Assembly: GCF_002087235.1 (NCBI RefSeq)
Contig: NZ_MUIO01000012.1
Span: 62,001 to 126,000 of the forward strand
Direction: 5' to 3'
DNA: 64,000 nt
From: Pseudomonas floridensis
Lineage (GTDB): Bacteria; Pseudomonadota; Gammaproteobacteria; Pseudomonadales; Pseudomonadaceae
Shown piece after piece: positions 9,977 to 18,929 of this stretch; the stretch's first letter is position 1; every line of letters starts with the position of its first letter. Below the pieces are notes generated by a model. That model worked only from the letters and a program-made list of their open reading frames with translations. It searched no databases and had not been told where the DNA came from. The position numbers and the translations under genes were made by a program.

Positions 9977-10450
9977 TCAATTTCCTTCCAGCAACGTACG
10001 CAGCATCCACGCGGCCTTTTCGTGCACTTGCATGCGTTGGGTCAGCAGGTCGGCGGTAGGTTCGTCGCTGACTTTTTCCAGCAGAGGGAACAGACCGCGT
10101 GCGGTGCGGACCACGGCTTCCTGGCCTTCCACCAGTTGTTTGATCATTTCAGCAGCGTCCGGGACGCCGGGCTCTTCCTTGATTGAAGACAAGCGAGCGT
10201 AGGTTGCATAAGTGCCGGGTGCCGGGAAGCCCAGTGCGCGGATTCGCTCGGCGATGGAGTCCACCGCAGTGGCCAGTTCCGTGTACTGCTCTTCGAACAG
10301 CAAGTGCAAGGTGCGGAACATCGGGCCGGTGACGTTCCAGTGAAAGTTATGGGTTTTCAGGTACAGCACATAGGTGTCGGAAAGCAGGTGCGACAAACCG
10401 TCGACGATCTGTTGGCGATCCTGTTCGTTGATGCCGATTTCAATACGCAT
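9977..10450 (-). CDS. dps: Dps/ferritin-like DNA-protection protein
   Basis: Starvation and oxidative-stress protein of 157 residues that forms dodecamers, oxidises and stores iron and protects DNA. The Dps di-iron residues are all present at the spacing of the family: His37 and His49, then Asp64 and Glu68 (NFHWNVTGPMFRTLH and AVDSIAERI). I start at the ATG at 10448-10450, with GAGG on the minus strand just upstream; in-frame starts further up lack support. Convergent with the phospholipase gene. No OxyR site was identified upstream. Confidence 0.92.
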   Translation of the reverse strand: MRIEIGINEQDRQQIVDGLSHLLSDTYVLYLKTHNFHWNVTGPMFRTLHLLFEEQYTELATAVDSIAERIRALGFPAPGTYATYARLSSIKEEPGVPDAAEMIKQLVEGQEAVVRTARGLFPLLEKVSDEPTADLLTQRMQVHEKAAWMLRTLLEGN

Positions 10451-10696
10451 ATCAGTCCTCAATGGGTCAGATGATTCAAAAGTTGGGTTCATTCTAGAAA
10501 GGGCAGGCTTGCGGCGGAAATCACCGTTGCCAATGACGGTCATCCACACAACCTATGGGATGAACAGGGCCGCGCCCTGTCCATCAAGCCTCGATGGGAT
10601 GTTTCAGAAATACCCCACTAGGTGACAGCGCTCGCTTGGGCCACAATGACGCTTTTTACCCTCATGCCTGCTGCGGCTGTATAAGGATTCGCGCTG

Positions 10697-11869
10697 ATGA
10701 CGATCTCTTTCAAACCCTGGCAACGCCGTTTGACGCTGGCTTTGCCGCTGCTTGCAATGCTGGCGGCGTGTGACAAATCCGACAAGCCCGCCCCCGCACC
10801 CAAACCGCCGCACACCACTTACGTTCAGGCCGACTGGGACGCGCTGCCCGCGGTGTCCGATGCCGACTTGCAGGCTGGATTCGCATCGTGGCGCAGCGCC
10901 TGCACGCGGCTGAAGGCGGATGCGGTCTGGGGACCGACCTGTGGCGCCGCGAACGGCCTGGCGACTGCGCCGGGGCCTGAAGAGATTCGTACCTTTCTGC
11001 ACGATCAACTGCAGGTCTACAGCCTGCGCGCCGACAATGGCAGCGCCGACGGTTTGATCACCGGCTATTACGAACCGGTCTACCCCGGCAGCCTTACGCA
11101 GACCGAGACCGCCAACGTGCCGGTGTATGGCGTTCCGGACGATCTGATTGTGGTCAATCTGGACAGTGTCTATCCCGAGCTCAAAGGCAAGCGTCTGCGT
11201 GGACGTCTTGAAGGTCGCGTGCTCAAGCCCTATGACGATGCCGCCACCATCGGCGCGCAGGGGCTGAATGCACCGATCGTGGCCTGGTTGACCGATCCGA
11301 TGGACTTGCAGTTTCTGCAGATTCAGGGCTCGGGCCGCGTGCGGCTGGACGATGGCTCGCAACTTCGGCTGGCGTATGCCGACCAGAACGGCCGCCCTTA
11401 TCGCGCCATCGGGCGATGGCTGGTGGAGCAGGGCCAGTTGAAGAAGGAAGAGGTGACCATGGGCGCCATTGCCGCCTGGGCCAAGGCGAACCCGCAACGT
11501 GTTCCCGAGTTGTTGGGCAGCAATCCGAGCTATGTGTTCTTCGGCCGTAACCCGGACAGCAATGAAGGCCCACGCGGCTCGCTCAACGTGCCGCTGACGG
11601 CTGGCTATAGCGTGGCGATCGACCGTAAGGTGATTCCGTTGGGCAGTCTGCTGTGGTTGTCCACGACGCGTCCGGATGGCAGCAGTGTGGTCCGTCCGGT
11701 GGCCGCCCAGGACACTGGCGGTGCCATTGCCGGTGAAGTCCGGGCGGATCTGTTCTGGGGAACGGGCGAGGAGGCGGGCAAGCTGGCTGGCGACATGAAG
11801 CAGAAAGGTAATATCTGGCTGCTATGGCCCAAGAATATGCCGCTTCCTCAAGTGGCTGAAACCCCATAA
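10697..11869 (+). CDS. mltA: membrane-bound lytic murein transglycosylase A
   Basis: Peptidoglycan-cleaving lipoprotein of 390 residues. Lipobox LAAC has Cys25 as the lipidated residue, followed by Asp, which in E. coli would favour inner-membrane retention (Pseudomonas sorting rules differ). The MltA domain contains 'GLITGYYEPVYPGSL' and 'FLQIQGSGRVRLDDGS'. The C-terminal 3D domain contains 'AAQDTGGAIAGEVRADLFWG' with the catalytic Asp. Length is close to that of other MltA proteins. It appears monocistronic; the next genes begin 290 bases later. Confidence 0.93.
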   Translation: MTISFKPWQRRLTLALPLLAMLAACDKSDKPAPAPKPPHTTYVQADWDALPAVSDADLQAGFASWRSACTRLKADAVWGPTCGAANGLATAPGPEEIRTFLHDQLQVYSLRADNGSADGLITGYYEPVYPGSLTQTETANVPVYGVPDDLIVVNLDSVYPELKGKRLRGRLEGRVLKPYDDAATIGAQGLNAPIVAWLTDPMDLQFLQIQGSGRVRLDDGSQLRLAYADQNGRPYRAIGRWLVEQGQLKKEEVTMGAIAAWAKANPQRVPELLGSNPSYVFFGRNPDSNEGPRGSLNVPLTAGYSVAIDRKVIPLGSLLWLSTTRPDGSSVVRPVAAQDTGGAIAGEVRADLFWGTGEEAGKLAGDMKQKGNIWLLWPKNMPLPQVAETP

Positions 11870-12159
11870 AACAAGCAAATTATTGAGTTTGCTATCAACC
11901 TTTCCGTGCGGATGAATGGCGCCCATCAGGTCATTTATCCGTACGCGACATGTCACTTGCCTCGCGCTCCTTTCAAGTCATTCAAAACCACGGTTTTTCA
12001 GCGCCAATAATATGACTTATGTTCGCCAATTTACCGCTCGTCGGTGGATTGTAGTTGTCATATAGCATTTTATTGACACCATCATAGTGATATTACACAT
12101 TAGTATTAATGCTTTTCAGCTGGGTCTGTGGTTGAGGACCTTCATCGAGGTTTTACTGA
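11870..12159. other. AT-rich leader upstream of the cellulose operon
   Basis: This stretch is clearly richer in A and T than its surroundings and must hold the wss promoter. A TTGACA hexamer lies at 12073-12078, but no convincing -10 sits 16-18 bases downstream. A weak hairpin (AGCAAA/TTTGCT, 11875-11893) follows mltA. I could not recognise FleQ, AmrZ or other operator sequences with confidence. Confidence 0.35.
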
Positions 12160-13263
12160 ATGAATCGTGCTGATGATGTGGCTAGTTTGTTTCAGCGTTT
12201 TGGCGCGAGTTCTGACAGTTACTTTGAGATCGAAAACGACCTGGATTACCAGGAAACACCCGCTGCTCCAAAGCCAGTCGTGGCGCTGCAACGCGTGATC
12301 AATCCGGTGGTGTTGCAAGCGCCGCTGCCGCAACCGCCCGTTGAAAAACCGTTGCCGCCTCAAGCTGCGCCTCTGGCCCACCTGCTGACCGAAGTCGCCC
12401 AGGCGCGCCAGGCAGAAGCGCTGGCGCGCAACCATGAAGCCCTGACGCAATCGCTGCCCAAGGACGAGCCGTTGAAGACGCCGGCACACGTGATCGCTGT
12501 GATCGCGGCCAAAGGCGGGGTTGGCAAAAGTACCGTATGTGCCGCGCTGACCAGTTCGATGAAGTTGCCAGGTGGCATGACCCTGGCCATCGACCTCGAC
12601 CCGCAGAACGCGCTGCGTCATCACCTCAATGTCAGTCCGGATATCGCGGGGCTGGGGGATGCCAGTCTGAGCGGGGAAAACTGGCGTGAATTGTTGCTGC
12701 CAGGTTCAGCCGACACGCACGTGCTGCCCTACGGTTCGCTCAAGCCGGACGAGCGTCGCGCCCTGCAGCATTTTCAGGAAAACGACCCCGACTGGCTGAC
12801 GCGCCAGATCGCCCGCATGCAATTGAGCGCCCGCGATGTGGTGCTGCTCGATGTGCCGTGTGGCGATTCACAAGCACTGCAGCAGGCCCTGAAAGTAGCC
12901 AGCCAGATTCTGGTGGTGCTCACCGCCGACGCCGCTTGCTACCTGACCCTCGATCAGGTGCAAGGGTGGGTCGAGCCGACGCTGGCGAACCGACAGCCGC
13001 CCGCTTGCGATTACGTCATCAACCAGTTCGATGCCTCGCGCACGTTCTGCCGCGACATGCGTGAAGTGATGTCGCGTCGTCTGGGTGAGCGTCTGCTGGG
13101 CACCGTACACAAGGACGATGCGCTCGCAGAAGCCCTGGCGTACGGCCATAACCCGGTGCTCGCGCCGGGTGCCGCTCAAGGCACTCAGGACCTGCTGATG
13201 CTGGGCCACACGTTGATTTCCCGTCTGCTCGATCAGGATATTCAAGGGACTGCAGTGTCATGA
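12160..13263 (+). CDS. wssA: WssA/BcsQ-family cellulose-synthesis ATPase
   Basis: MinD/ParA-like ATPase of 367 residues, first gene of the cellulose operon; the family helps position or assemble the synthase complex. The ATPase domain starts near residue 110 with the deviant Walker A AAKGGVGKST, then 'LAIDLDPQNALRHHL' and 'VVLLDVPCGDS'. The first 25 residues (DDVASLFQRFGASSDSYFEI) are a separate motif resembling short N-terminal segments of other Bcs accessory proteins, joined by a Pro-rich linker (about 30-100). The stop overlaps the bcsA start as ATGA. Confidence 0.85.
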   Translation: MNRADDVASLFQRFGASSDSYFEIENDLDYQETPAAPKPVVALQRVINPVVLQAPLPQPPVEKPLPPQAAPLAHLLTEVAQARQAEALARNHEALTQSLPKDEPLKTPAHVIAVIAAKGGVGKSTVCAALTSSMKLPGGMTLAIDLDPQNALRHHLNVSPDIAGLGDASLSGENWRELLLPGSADTHVLPYGSLKPDERRALQHFQENDPDWLTRQIARMQLSARDVVLLDVPCGDSQALQQALKVASQILVVLTADAACYLTLDQVQGWVEPTLANRQPPACDYVINQFDASRTFCRDMREVMSRRLGERLLGTVHKDDALAEALAYGHNPVLAPGAAQGTQDLLMLGHTLISRLLDQDIQGTAVS

Positions 13264-15479
13264 CCGACCTGTCACTCGACGTGTCCGCACCCCGGACACG
13301 CACTTCGCTGTGGCTGAATGCCTGGCGAACCGGCTTCGTCAGTCTGCCGAACCGCCTGCAGCGAATCCTCAAAACCACAGCGGCGGTCGTCGGTCTGCTG
13401 CTGATGGCGCTGGTCATCACCGTGCCGCTGGACCTCTACGCCCAGTGCATCTTCGGGCTCGCGTGCTTCGCCGCGATGCTGATGATTCGCAGGCTGCCCG
13501 GCCGCATTCCGGTGCTGGCGCTGGTCGTCCTGTCACTGCTCGCTTCGTTGCGCTACATGTACTGGCGTCTGACCTCGACCCTGGATTTCGAGAACTGGCT
13601 GGACAGCCTGCTGGGCTACGGCCTGGTCGTGGCCGAGTTCTATACGCTGGTGGTGATCGTGCTGGGCTACGTGCAGACCGCATGGCCGCTGCACCGCAAG
13701 CCGGTGATCATGCCCAGCGACATCCGTGAGTGGCCGACGGTGGACGTGTTCATTCCGTCCTACAACGAAGCGCTGAGCATTGTGAAACTGACGATCTTTG
13801 CGGCGCAGTCCATGGACTGGCCGAAAGACAAGCTGCGGGTTCATGTCCTGGATGACGGTCGGCGTGAAGACTTTCGCGAGTTCTGCGAGCAGATCGGCGT
13901 GGGCTACGTGACGCGTGACAACAATCGGCACGCCAAGGCCGGCAACCTGAACGAAGCGCTCAAGGTTACCGATGGCGAATACGTCGCCATGTTCGATGCC
14001 GACCACGTGCCGACCCGCTCCTTTCTGCAAGTCACCATGGGCTGGTTTCTCAAGGACCCGAAGCTTGCGATGCTGCAGACGCCACACTTCTTTTTCTCTC
14101 CGGATCCGTTCGAAAAGAACCTCGACACCTTCCGCACCGTGCCCAACGAAGGCGAGCTGTTCTACGGCTTGCTGCAGGACGGCAACGACCTGTGGAACGC
14201 TACGTTTTTCTGTGGCTCCTGTGCCGTTCTGCGTCGCTCCTCGCTGCTGGAAATCGGCGGCGTCGCCACCGAAACCGTGACCGAAGACGCGCACACCGCG
14301 CTCAAGCTCAACCGTGCCGGTTACAACACCGCTTACCTGGCGATCCCGCAGGCGGCGGGCCTGGCCACTGAAAGCCTGTCGCGTCACGTGGCCCAGCGCA
14401 TCCGTTGGGCGCGGGGCATGGCGCAGATTTTTCGCACCGACAATCCGTTTCTGGGCAAGGGCCTGTCGCTGGGCCAGCGGCTCTGTTACGCCAACTCCAT
14501 GCTGCACTTTTTCTACGGCCTGCCGCGTCTGGTGTTTCTGACCGCGCCGCTGGCCTATCTGCTATTCGGCGCGCAGATCATGCACGCCTCGGCGCTGATG
14601 ATCACCGCCTACGTCATCCCGCACATCCTGCATGCGAGCCTGACCAACTCGGCGATTCAGGGCCGCTTCCGGCATTCTTTCTGGAACGAGGTCTACGAGG
14701 CAGTGCTGGCCTGGTACATCATGGGCCCGGTTCTGATGGCGCTGGTCAATCCGAAATTCGGTGGTTTCAACGTCACCGACAAGGGCGGCGTGATCGAGGA
14801 GCAGTTCTTCGACTGGAAGCTGGCGCGGCCTTACATCGTGCTGCTGACCCTGAACGTAGTGGTCTTCGGCATCGGCCTGATGACCCTCTATGAGCTGGGC
14901 TGGAACAACGATGCGATCACGCTGACGATCGTGATCAACATGGCCTGGACGATCTACAACATCATCATCACCAGCGCGGCAATTGCCGTGGCCAGCGAGA
15001 TTCGGCAGGTGCGCGCCGAACCCCGCGTGCAGGCCAAACTGCCGATCCGCATTACGCGGGCCGACGGCGTGGCGTTCGACAGCACCACCCAGGATTTCTC
15101 GCAGACCGGGCTGGGCCTGGTGTTGCCCGCCAATGCCGGAATCCAGAGCGGCGACACCATCACGGTTTCGCTGTTTCGCGGCGCGCAGAGCAACGATTTT
15201 CCGGCCAGGGTGATGTTCTGCCGCGACGGCTATCTGGGCGCCCGTTTCGACGATTTATCGCTGCGCCAGCAGAGCGAACTGGTGCGCCTGACCTTCGGGC
15301 GTGCCGACACCTGGGCGTCGACCTGGGGGCATGGCAAGCGGGATACGCCGCTGATGGCGTTGCGCGAAGTCAGCCATATCGGCGTTCGCGGCATCGTCGA
15401 GCTGCTCAAGGCCACCCGCAAAGACTTCGCCAGGCTATTGCCGTTACGCAAAAGACCTTCTTCCCCTCCCGCTAACTGA
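13260..15479 (+). CDS. bcsA: cellulose synthase catalytic subunit
   Basis: Inner-membrane GT2 processive glycosyltransferase of 739 residues (WssB in Pseudomonas) that polymerises UDP-glucose and threads the glucan through the membrane. The active-site series is complete: DDGRREDF (about 198), DADH (about 245), TED (about 340) and QRIRW (about 378). Several transmembrane helices flank it. The C-terminal PilZ domain has RAEPR (the RxxxR motif, about 585) and DFSQTGLG (about 613), so c-di-GMP control is expected. Translationally coupled to wssA and followed after 13 bases by bcsB. Confidence 0.97.
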   Translation: MTDLSLDVSAPRTRTSLWLNAWRTGFVSLPNRLQRILKTTAAVVGLLLMALVITVPLDLYAQCIFGLACFAAMLMIRRLPGRIPVLALVVLSLLASLRYMYWRLTSTLDFENWLDSLLGYGLVVAEFYTLVVIVLGYVQTAWPLHRKPVIMPSDIREWPTVDVFIPSYNEALSIVKLTIFAAQSMDWPKDKLRVHVLDDGRREDFREFCEQIGVGYVTRDNNRHAKAGNLNEALKVTDGEYVAMFDADHVPTRSFLQVTMGWFLKDPKLAMLQTPHFFFSPDPFEKNLDTFRTVPNEGELFYGLLQDGNDLWNATFFCGSCAVLRRSSLLEIGGVATETVTEDAHTALKLNRAGYNTAYLAIPQAAGLATESLSRHVAQRIRWARGMAQIFRTDNPFLGKGLSLGQRLCYANSMLHFFYGLPRLVFLTAPLAYLLFGAQIMHASALMITAYVIPHILHASLTNSAIQGRFRHSFWNEVYEAVLAWYIMGPVLMALVNPKFGGFNVTDKGGVIEEQFFDWKLARPYIVLLTLNVVVFGIGLMTLYELGWNNDAITLTIVINMAWTIYNIIITSAAIAVASEIRQVRAEPRVQAKLPIRITRADGVAFDSTTQDFSQTGLGLVLPANAGIQSGDTITVSLFRGAQSNDFPARVMFCRDGYLGARFDDLSLRQQSELVRLTFGRADTWASTWGHGKRDTPLMALREVSHIGVRGIVELLKATRKDFARLLPLRKRPSSPPAN

Positions 15480-15492
15480 TGGACAGGCTGTA

Positions 15493-17739
15493 ATGACTAA
15501 ACGGTATTTTCTCGGCGCCGAGCGCTTTACTGCGCGGCGCCCATGGGCGCTGTTGGCGTGCGCACTGTCTCTGCTGTCCAGTGGCGGGATCGCGATGGCC
15601 GAAACGGCCGCTGCGGACGATGGCTACAGCGTGTCGCTCAAACAGCTGGGGCGTAACTACCCCATGACGCTGCGTGGTGTCGAAGCCACCGACAGCGTCA
15701 ACTTCAACGTGCGCGCCGATCAGGTGGTGACCGGCGCCAGCCTGCAACTGAGCTACAGCTATTCGCCTTCGCTGTTGGCTGATCTGTCGCAGATCAACGT
15801 GATGATCAACGATGAAGTGGCCGCCACGCTGGCGCTGCCCAAGGACGGCGCGGGCAAGCCTCAGACCCAAGTGATTGAAATCCCGCCGCAGATGATCACC
15901 GAGTTCAACCGTCTGAGCCTGCAATTCATCGGTCACTACACGATGAGTTGCGAAGACCCCAAGCATTCCAGCCTGTGGGCGCGCATCAACAACGACACGC
16001 GCCTGGATATCCGGGTCACGCCATTCGTGTTGCCAAATGACCTGTCGATCCTGCCGCTGCCGTTTTTCGACCGCCGCGATGATCGTGACGTGACCCTGCC
16101 GGTGGTGATGGGCGCATCGCCCGACAACGCCACGCTGGAAGCGGCGGGCGCGCTGGCCTCGTGGATCGGCGCGGCCAAGACACGTTCGCGCATGGCCACG
16201 TTCCCGGCGCACTTCGACGAATTGCCCGCCAAAGGCAATGCGCTGGTCCTGCTCAACGGTGACGGCCCGCTGCAGCTTGGCGCGCTGAATATGCCTGCGG
16301 CCAAAGGCCCGACCCTGACGATGATGGCCCATCCGGGCGACCCGAACAGCAAGTTGCTGGTCATCACCGGTCGCGATTCGGCCGAACTCAAGCAGGCCGT
16401 CAATGCCTTGGTGGTCGGAGGCCAGAGCCTGGTCGGCAGCAGCGCGCTGATCAATAGCCTCGATACGCTCAAGCCGCGCAAGCCCTATGACGCCCCGAAC
16501 TGGCTGCCCAGCGATCGTCCGGTCAAACTGGGCGAGCTGATGCCGGTCAACAAACTCAACGTGGCCGGTTACGATCCGGGTGACATCACCGTGCCGTTGA
16601 ACCTGCCGCCAGACCTGTTCAACTGGCGCGAAGACGGCGTGCCATTGAACCTCAAATACCGCTACACGCCGCAGGAGCGCTCCAACAACTCCTCGATCAT
16701 GGTCAGTCTCAACGACACCCTGATCAAGGCCGAGCCGCTGCCATCGGTTGAAAACCTGGGCAGTTCGATCGTCGCCAGACTCACCGGCGGCAACGACACG
16801 ATCAGCCGCGAAGCGCGCCTGTACTTGCCGCTCAATGCTGCAGCGCTGCAATCGCGCCTGCAGTTGCGCTACATGTTCGATTACCTCAAGCAGGGCGAAT
16901 GTGGCGACATCATCATCGACAACATGCGCGGCAGCATCGACCCGGAATCGAGCCTGGATTTCAGCGGCTATGACCATTTCATCGCGATGCCGAATCTGGG
17001 TGTATTCAAGGATTCGGGCTTCCCGTTCACGCGCATGGCCGATCTTTCTCAGACGGCTGTGGTGCTGGATGACAACGCTACTGCGGCAGACGTCACGGCG
17101 TACCTGAGCGTGCTCGGCCGCTTTGGCGAGTCCACCGGTTACCCGGCGACGAATGTTTCGGTGATTCAGGCGGCGCAGATCGCCAGTGCCGCCGACAAGG
17201 ACATTCTGGTCATCTCTTCATCCGCCAGCCAGCCGTTGCTCAAGCAATGGGCCGACCGTCTGCCGATGGCCGGCGAGGGCCAACAGGGTTTCGAACTGTC
17301 GGACCTGTCGTTCCGCCTGCGTGAGTGGATGAGCCCCGACCCTGATGAAAATCAGCGACGCGCGCGGGTGGCGATGACGTTCTCCAGCGACAAGCGCAAC
17401 ACCTTCCTGACCGGCTTCGAATCGCCGCTTCAGAAAGGGCGCAGCGTGGTGCTGATCTCCAGCGGCCAACCGGACGAACTGGCGAGTGTCACCCGAGCGC
17501 TGAGCACCAGCGATAAGGTGCAGGGCAGTCTGGTGGTGGTGCATGGCGACTCGGTCGAGGCGCTGGTGGCCGAGCAGCGGTATTACGTTGGCGATCTGAA
17601 CCCGATCAAATACCTGCAATGGCTGATGTCGCGCAATGTGCTGTGGCTGCTGCTGATCGTGGCGGTCGGTGTGTCTCTGGTGACAGCTGTGACTTACCTG
17701 ACCCTGCGTTCGCTGGCCCGACGCAGGCTCGAGCAATGA
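15493..17739 (+). CDS. bcsB: cellulose synthase regulatory/periplasmic subunit BcsB
   Basis: Periplasmic partner (WssC) of BcsA, 748 residues, guiding the glucan out of the membrane. A signal peptide (to about residue 35, 'SGGIAMA') is followed by two rounds of carbohydrate-binding and flavodoxin-like domains. A single C-terminal membrane anchor (VLWLLLIVAVGVSLVTAVTY, about 714-736) is needed for BcsA activity in the known complex. The stop overlaps the bcsZ start as ATGA. Confidence 0.95.
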   Translation: MTKRYFLGAERFTARRPWALLACALSLLSSGGIAMAETAAADDGYSVSLKQLGRNYPMTLRGVEATDSVNFNVRADQVVTGASLQLSYSYSPSLLADLSQINVMINDEVAATLALPKDGAGKPQTQVIEIPPQMITEFNRLSLQFIGHYTMSCEDPKHSSLWARINNDTRLDIRVTPFVLPNDLSILPLPFFDRRDDRDVTLPVVMGASPDNATLEAAGALASWIGAAKTRSRMATFPAHFDELPAKGNALVLLNGDGPLQLGALNMPAAKGPTLTMMAHPGDPNSKLLVITGRDSAELKQAVNALVVGGQSLVGSSALINSLDTLKPRKPYDAPNWLPSDRPVKLGELMPVNKLNVAGYDPGDITVPLNLPPDLFNWREDGVPLNLKYRYTPQERSNNSSIMVSLNDTLIKAEPLPSVENLGSSIVARLTGGNDTISREARLYLPLNAAALQSRLQLRYMFDYLKQGECGDIIIDNMRGSIDPESSLDFSGYDHFIAMPNLGVFKDSGFPFTRMADLSQTAVVLDDNATAADVTAYLSVLGRFGESTGYPATNVSVIQAAQIASAADKDILVISSSASQPLLKQWADRLPMAGEGQQGFELSDLSFRLREWMSPDPDENQRRARVAMTFSSDKRNTFLTGFESPLQKGRSVVLISSGQPDELASVTRALSTSDKVQGSLVVVHGDSVEALVAEQRYYVGDLNPIKYLQWLMSRNVLWLLLIVAVGVSLVTAVTYLTLRSLARRRLEQ

Positions 17740-18929
17740 TCGTTCTGCCTCGCTGGGCCCGTCGGGCCCTGAGCCTGATCACGCTGCTGAGTGCCTCGAG
17801 TCTCGCTGCGGCCGAGCACTGCGAGCAGACGCAGTGGCCGCTCTGGCGGACGTTTCACGAGCATTTCGTTCAGGCTGACGGACGCGTGCTGGACGCCAGT
17901 ACGCCGCAACAGCACAGCTCTTCGGAAGGCCAGTCCTATGCGATGTTCTTCGCCCTGGTGGCCAATGATCAGGCGGCGTTCGAGGCTTTGTGGCGCTGGA
18001 CGCAGAACAACCTGAGTCAGGGCGATGCGGCGACGCATCTGCCCGGCTGGTTGTGGGGGCGTGACGAAAAAGGCGCGTGGCGCCTGCTGGATGACAACTC
18101 CGCGTCCGATGCCGACCTCTGGTTCGCCTACGCGCTGCTGGAAGCCGGACGGCTTTGGCACCGCGATGACTACACGCGTTCAGCCCGACAGCTTTTGCGC
18201 AATGTCGTCGCGCAGGAAGTCGCCGACCTGCCGGGCCTGGGCAAGATGCTGATGCCGGGCTTTCGCAGCTTCATCAAACCGGGCCTGTGGCAGCTTAACC
18301 CCAGCTACATGCCGGTCCCGCTGCTGCGCCGTTTCGCCAGTGTCGACCCGACAGGACCCTGGAACGAAATCGCTCGCAACACCGCGACGCTGCTCAAGTC
18401 GGTTGGCAAAAAAGGTTTCGTGGCCGATTGGGTGTCTTACCGCGAGACCGGAACCGGCAAGGGCGAATTCATCGTTGACCCGGTCAAGGATGATCTGGGC
18501 AGCTATGACGCCATCCGGGTGTACCTGTGGGCCGGCTTGATGCCGCGTCACGATCCGTTGACCAGACCGATACTGAGCAGCGTGATCGGCATGTTGAACG
18601 CCACCGCCGACAGCGGCCAGCCGCCGGAGAAGGTTCAGACCCGGACGGGCGTTTCGAGCGGCACCACCGGATTCGGTTTTTCCGCCGCGCTGCTGCCGTA
18701 CCTGGACGCGCTTGGGCAACCGGCCCTGCGTGACGCGCAGGCGCAGCGCGTGCGCGAAGGCATGGCCCAGAGCCTCACGGCCGATGCGCTCAAAGTCGCC
18801 CAGCCGCCGTATTACCACTTCGTGCTGAGCCTTTTCGCCCTCGGCTTCATGGACCAGCGTTATCACTTCTTCGATAACGGCCAATTGCACACTGCCTGGG
18901 AGGCGACATGCGCGCACATCGCTCAGTAA
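17736..18929 (+). CDS. bcsZ: GH8 endo-1,4-beta-glucanase of the cellulose operon
   Basis: Periplasmic endoglucanase (WssD), 397 residues, needed for normal cellulose export. A signal peptide ends near 'SASSLAAA' (about 26). The GH8 fold shows 'SSEGQSYAMFFALV' with the catalytic acid Glu and 'SDADLWFAYALLEAGRLW' with conserved Asp residues. The ATG at 17736 overlaps the bcsB stop and is preferred over in-frame codons inside bcsB. The end overlaps bcsC by 22 bases. Confidence 0.94.
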   Translation: MIVLPRWARRALSLITLLSASSLAAAEHCEQTQWPLWRTFHEHFVQADGRVLDASTPQQHSSSEGQSYAMFFALVANDQAAFEALWRWTQNNLSQGDAATHLPGWLWGRDEKGAWRLLDDNSASDADLWFAYALLEAGRLWHRDDYTRSARQLLRNVVAQEVADLPGLGKMLMPGFRSFIKPGLWQLNPSYMPVPLLRRFASVDPTGPWNEIARNTATLLKSVGKKGFVADWVSYRETGTGKGEFIVDPVKDDLGSYDAIRVYLWAGLMPRHDPLTRPILSSVIGMLNATADSGQPPEKVQTRTGVSSGTTGFGFSAALLPYLDALGQPALRDAQAQRVREGMAQSLTADALKVAQPPYYHFVLSLFALGFMDQRYHFFDNGQLHTAWEATCAHIAQ

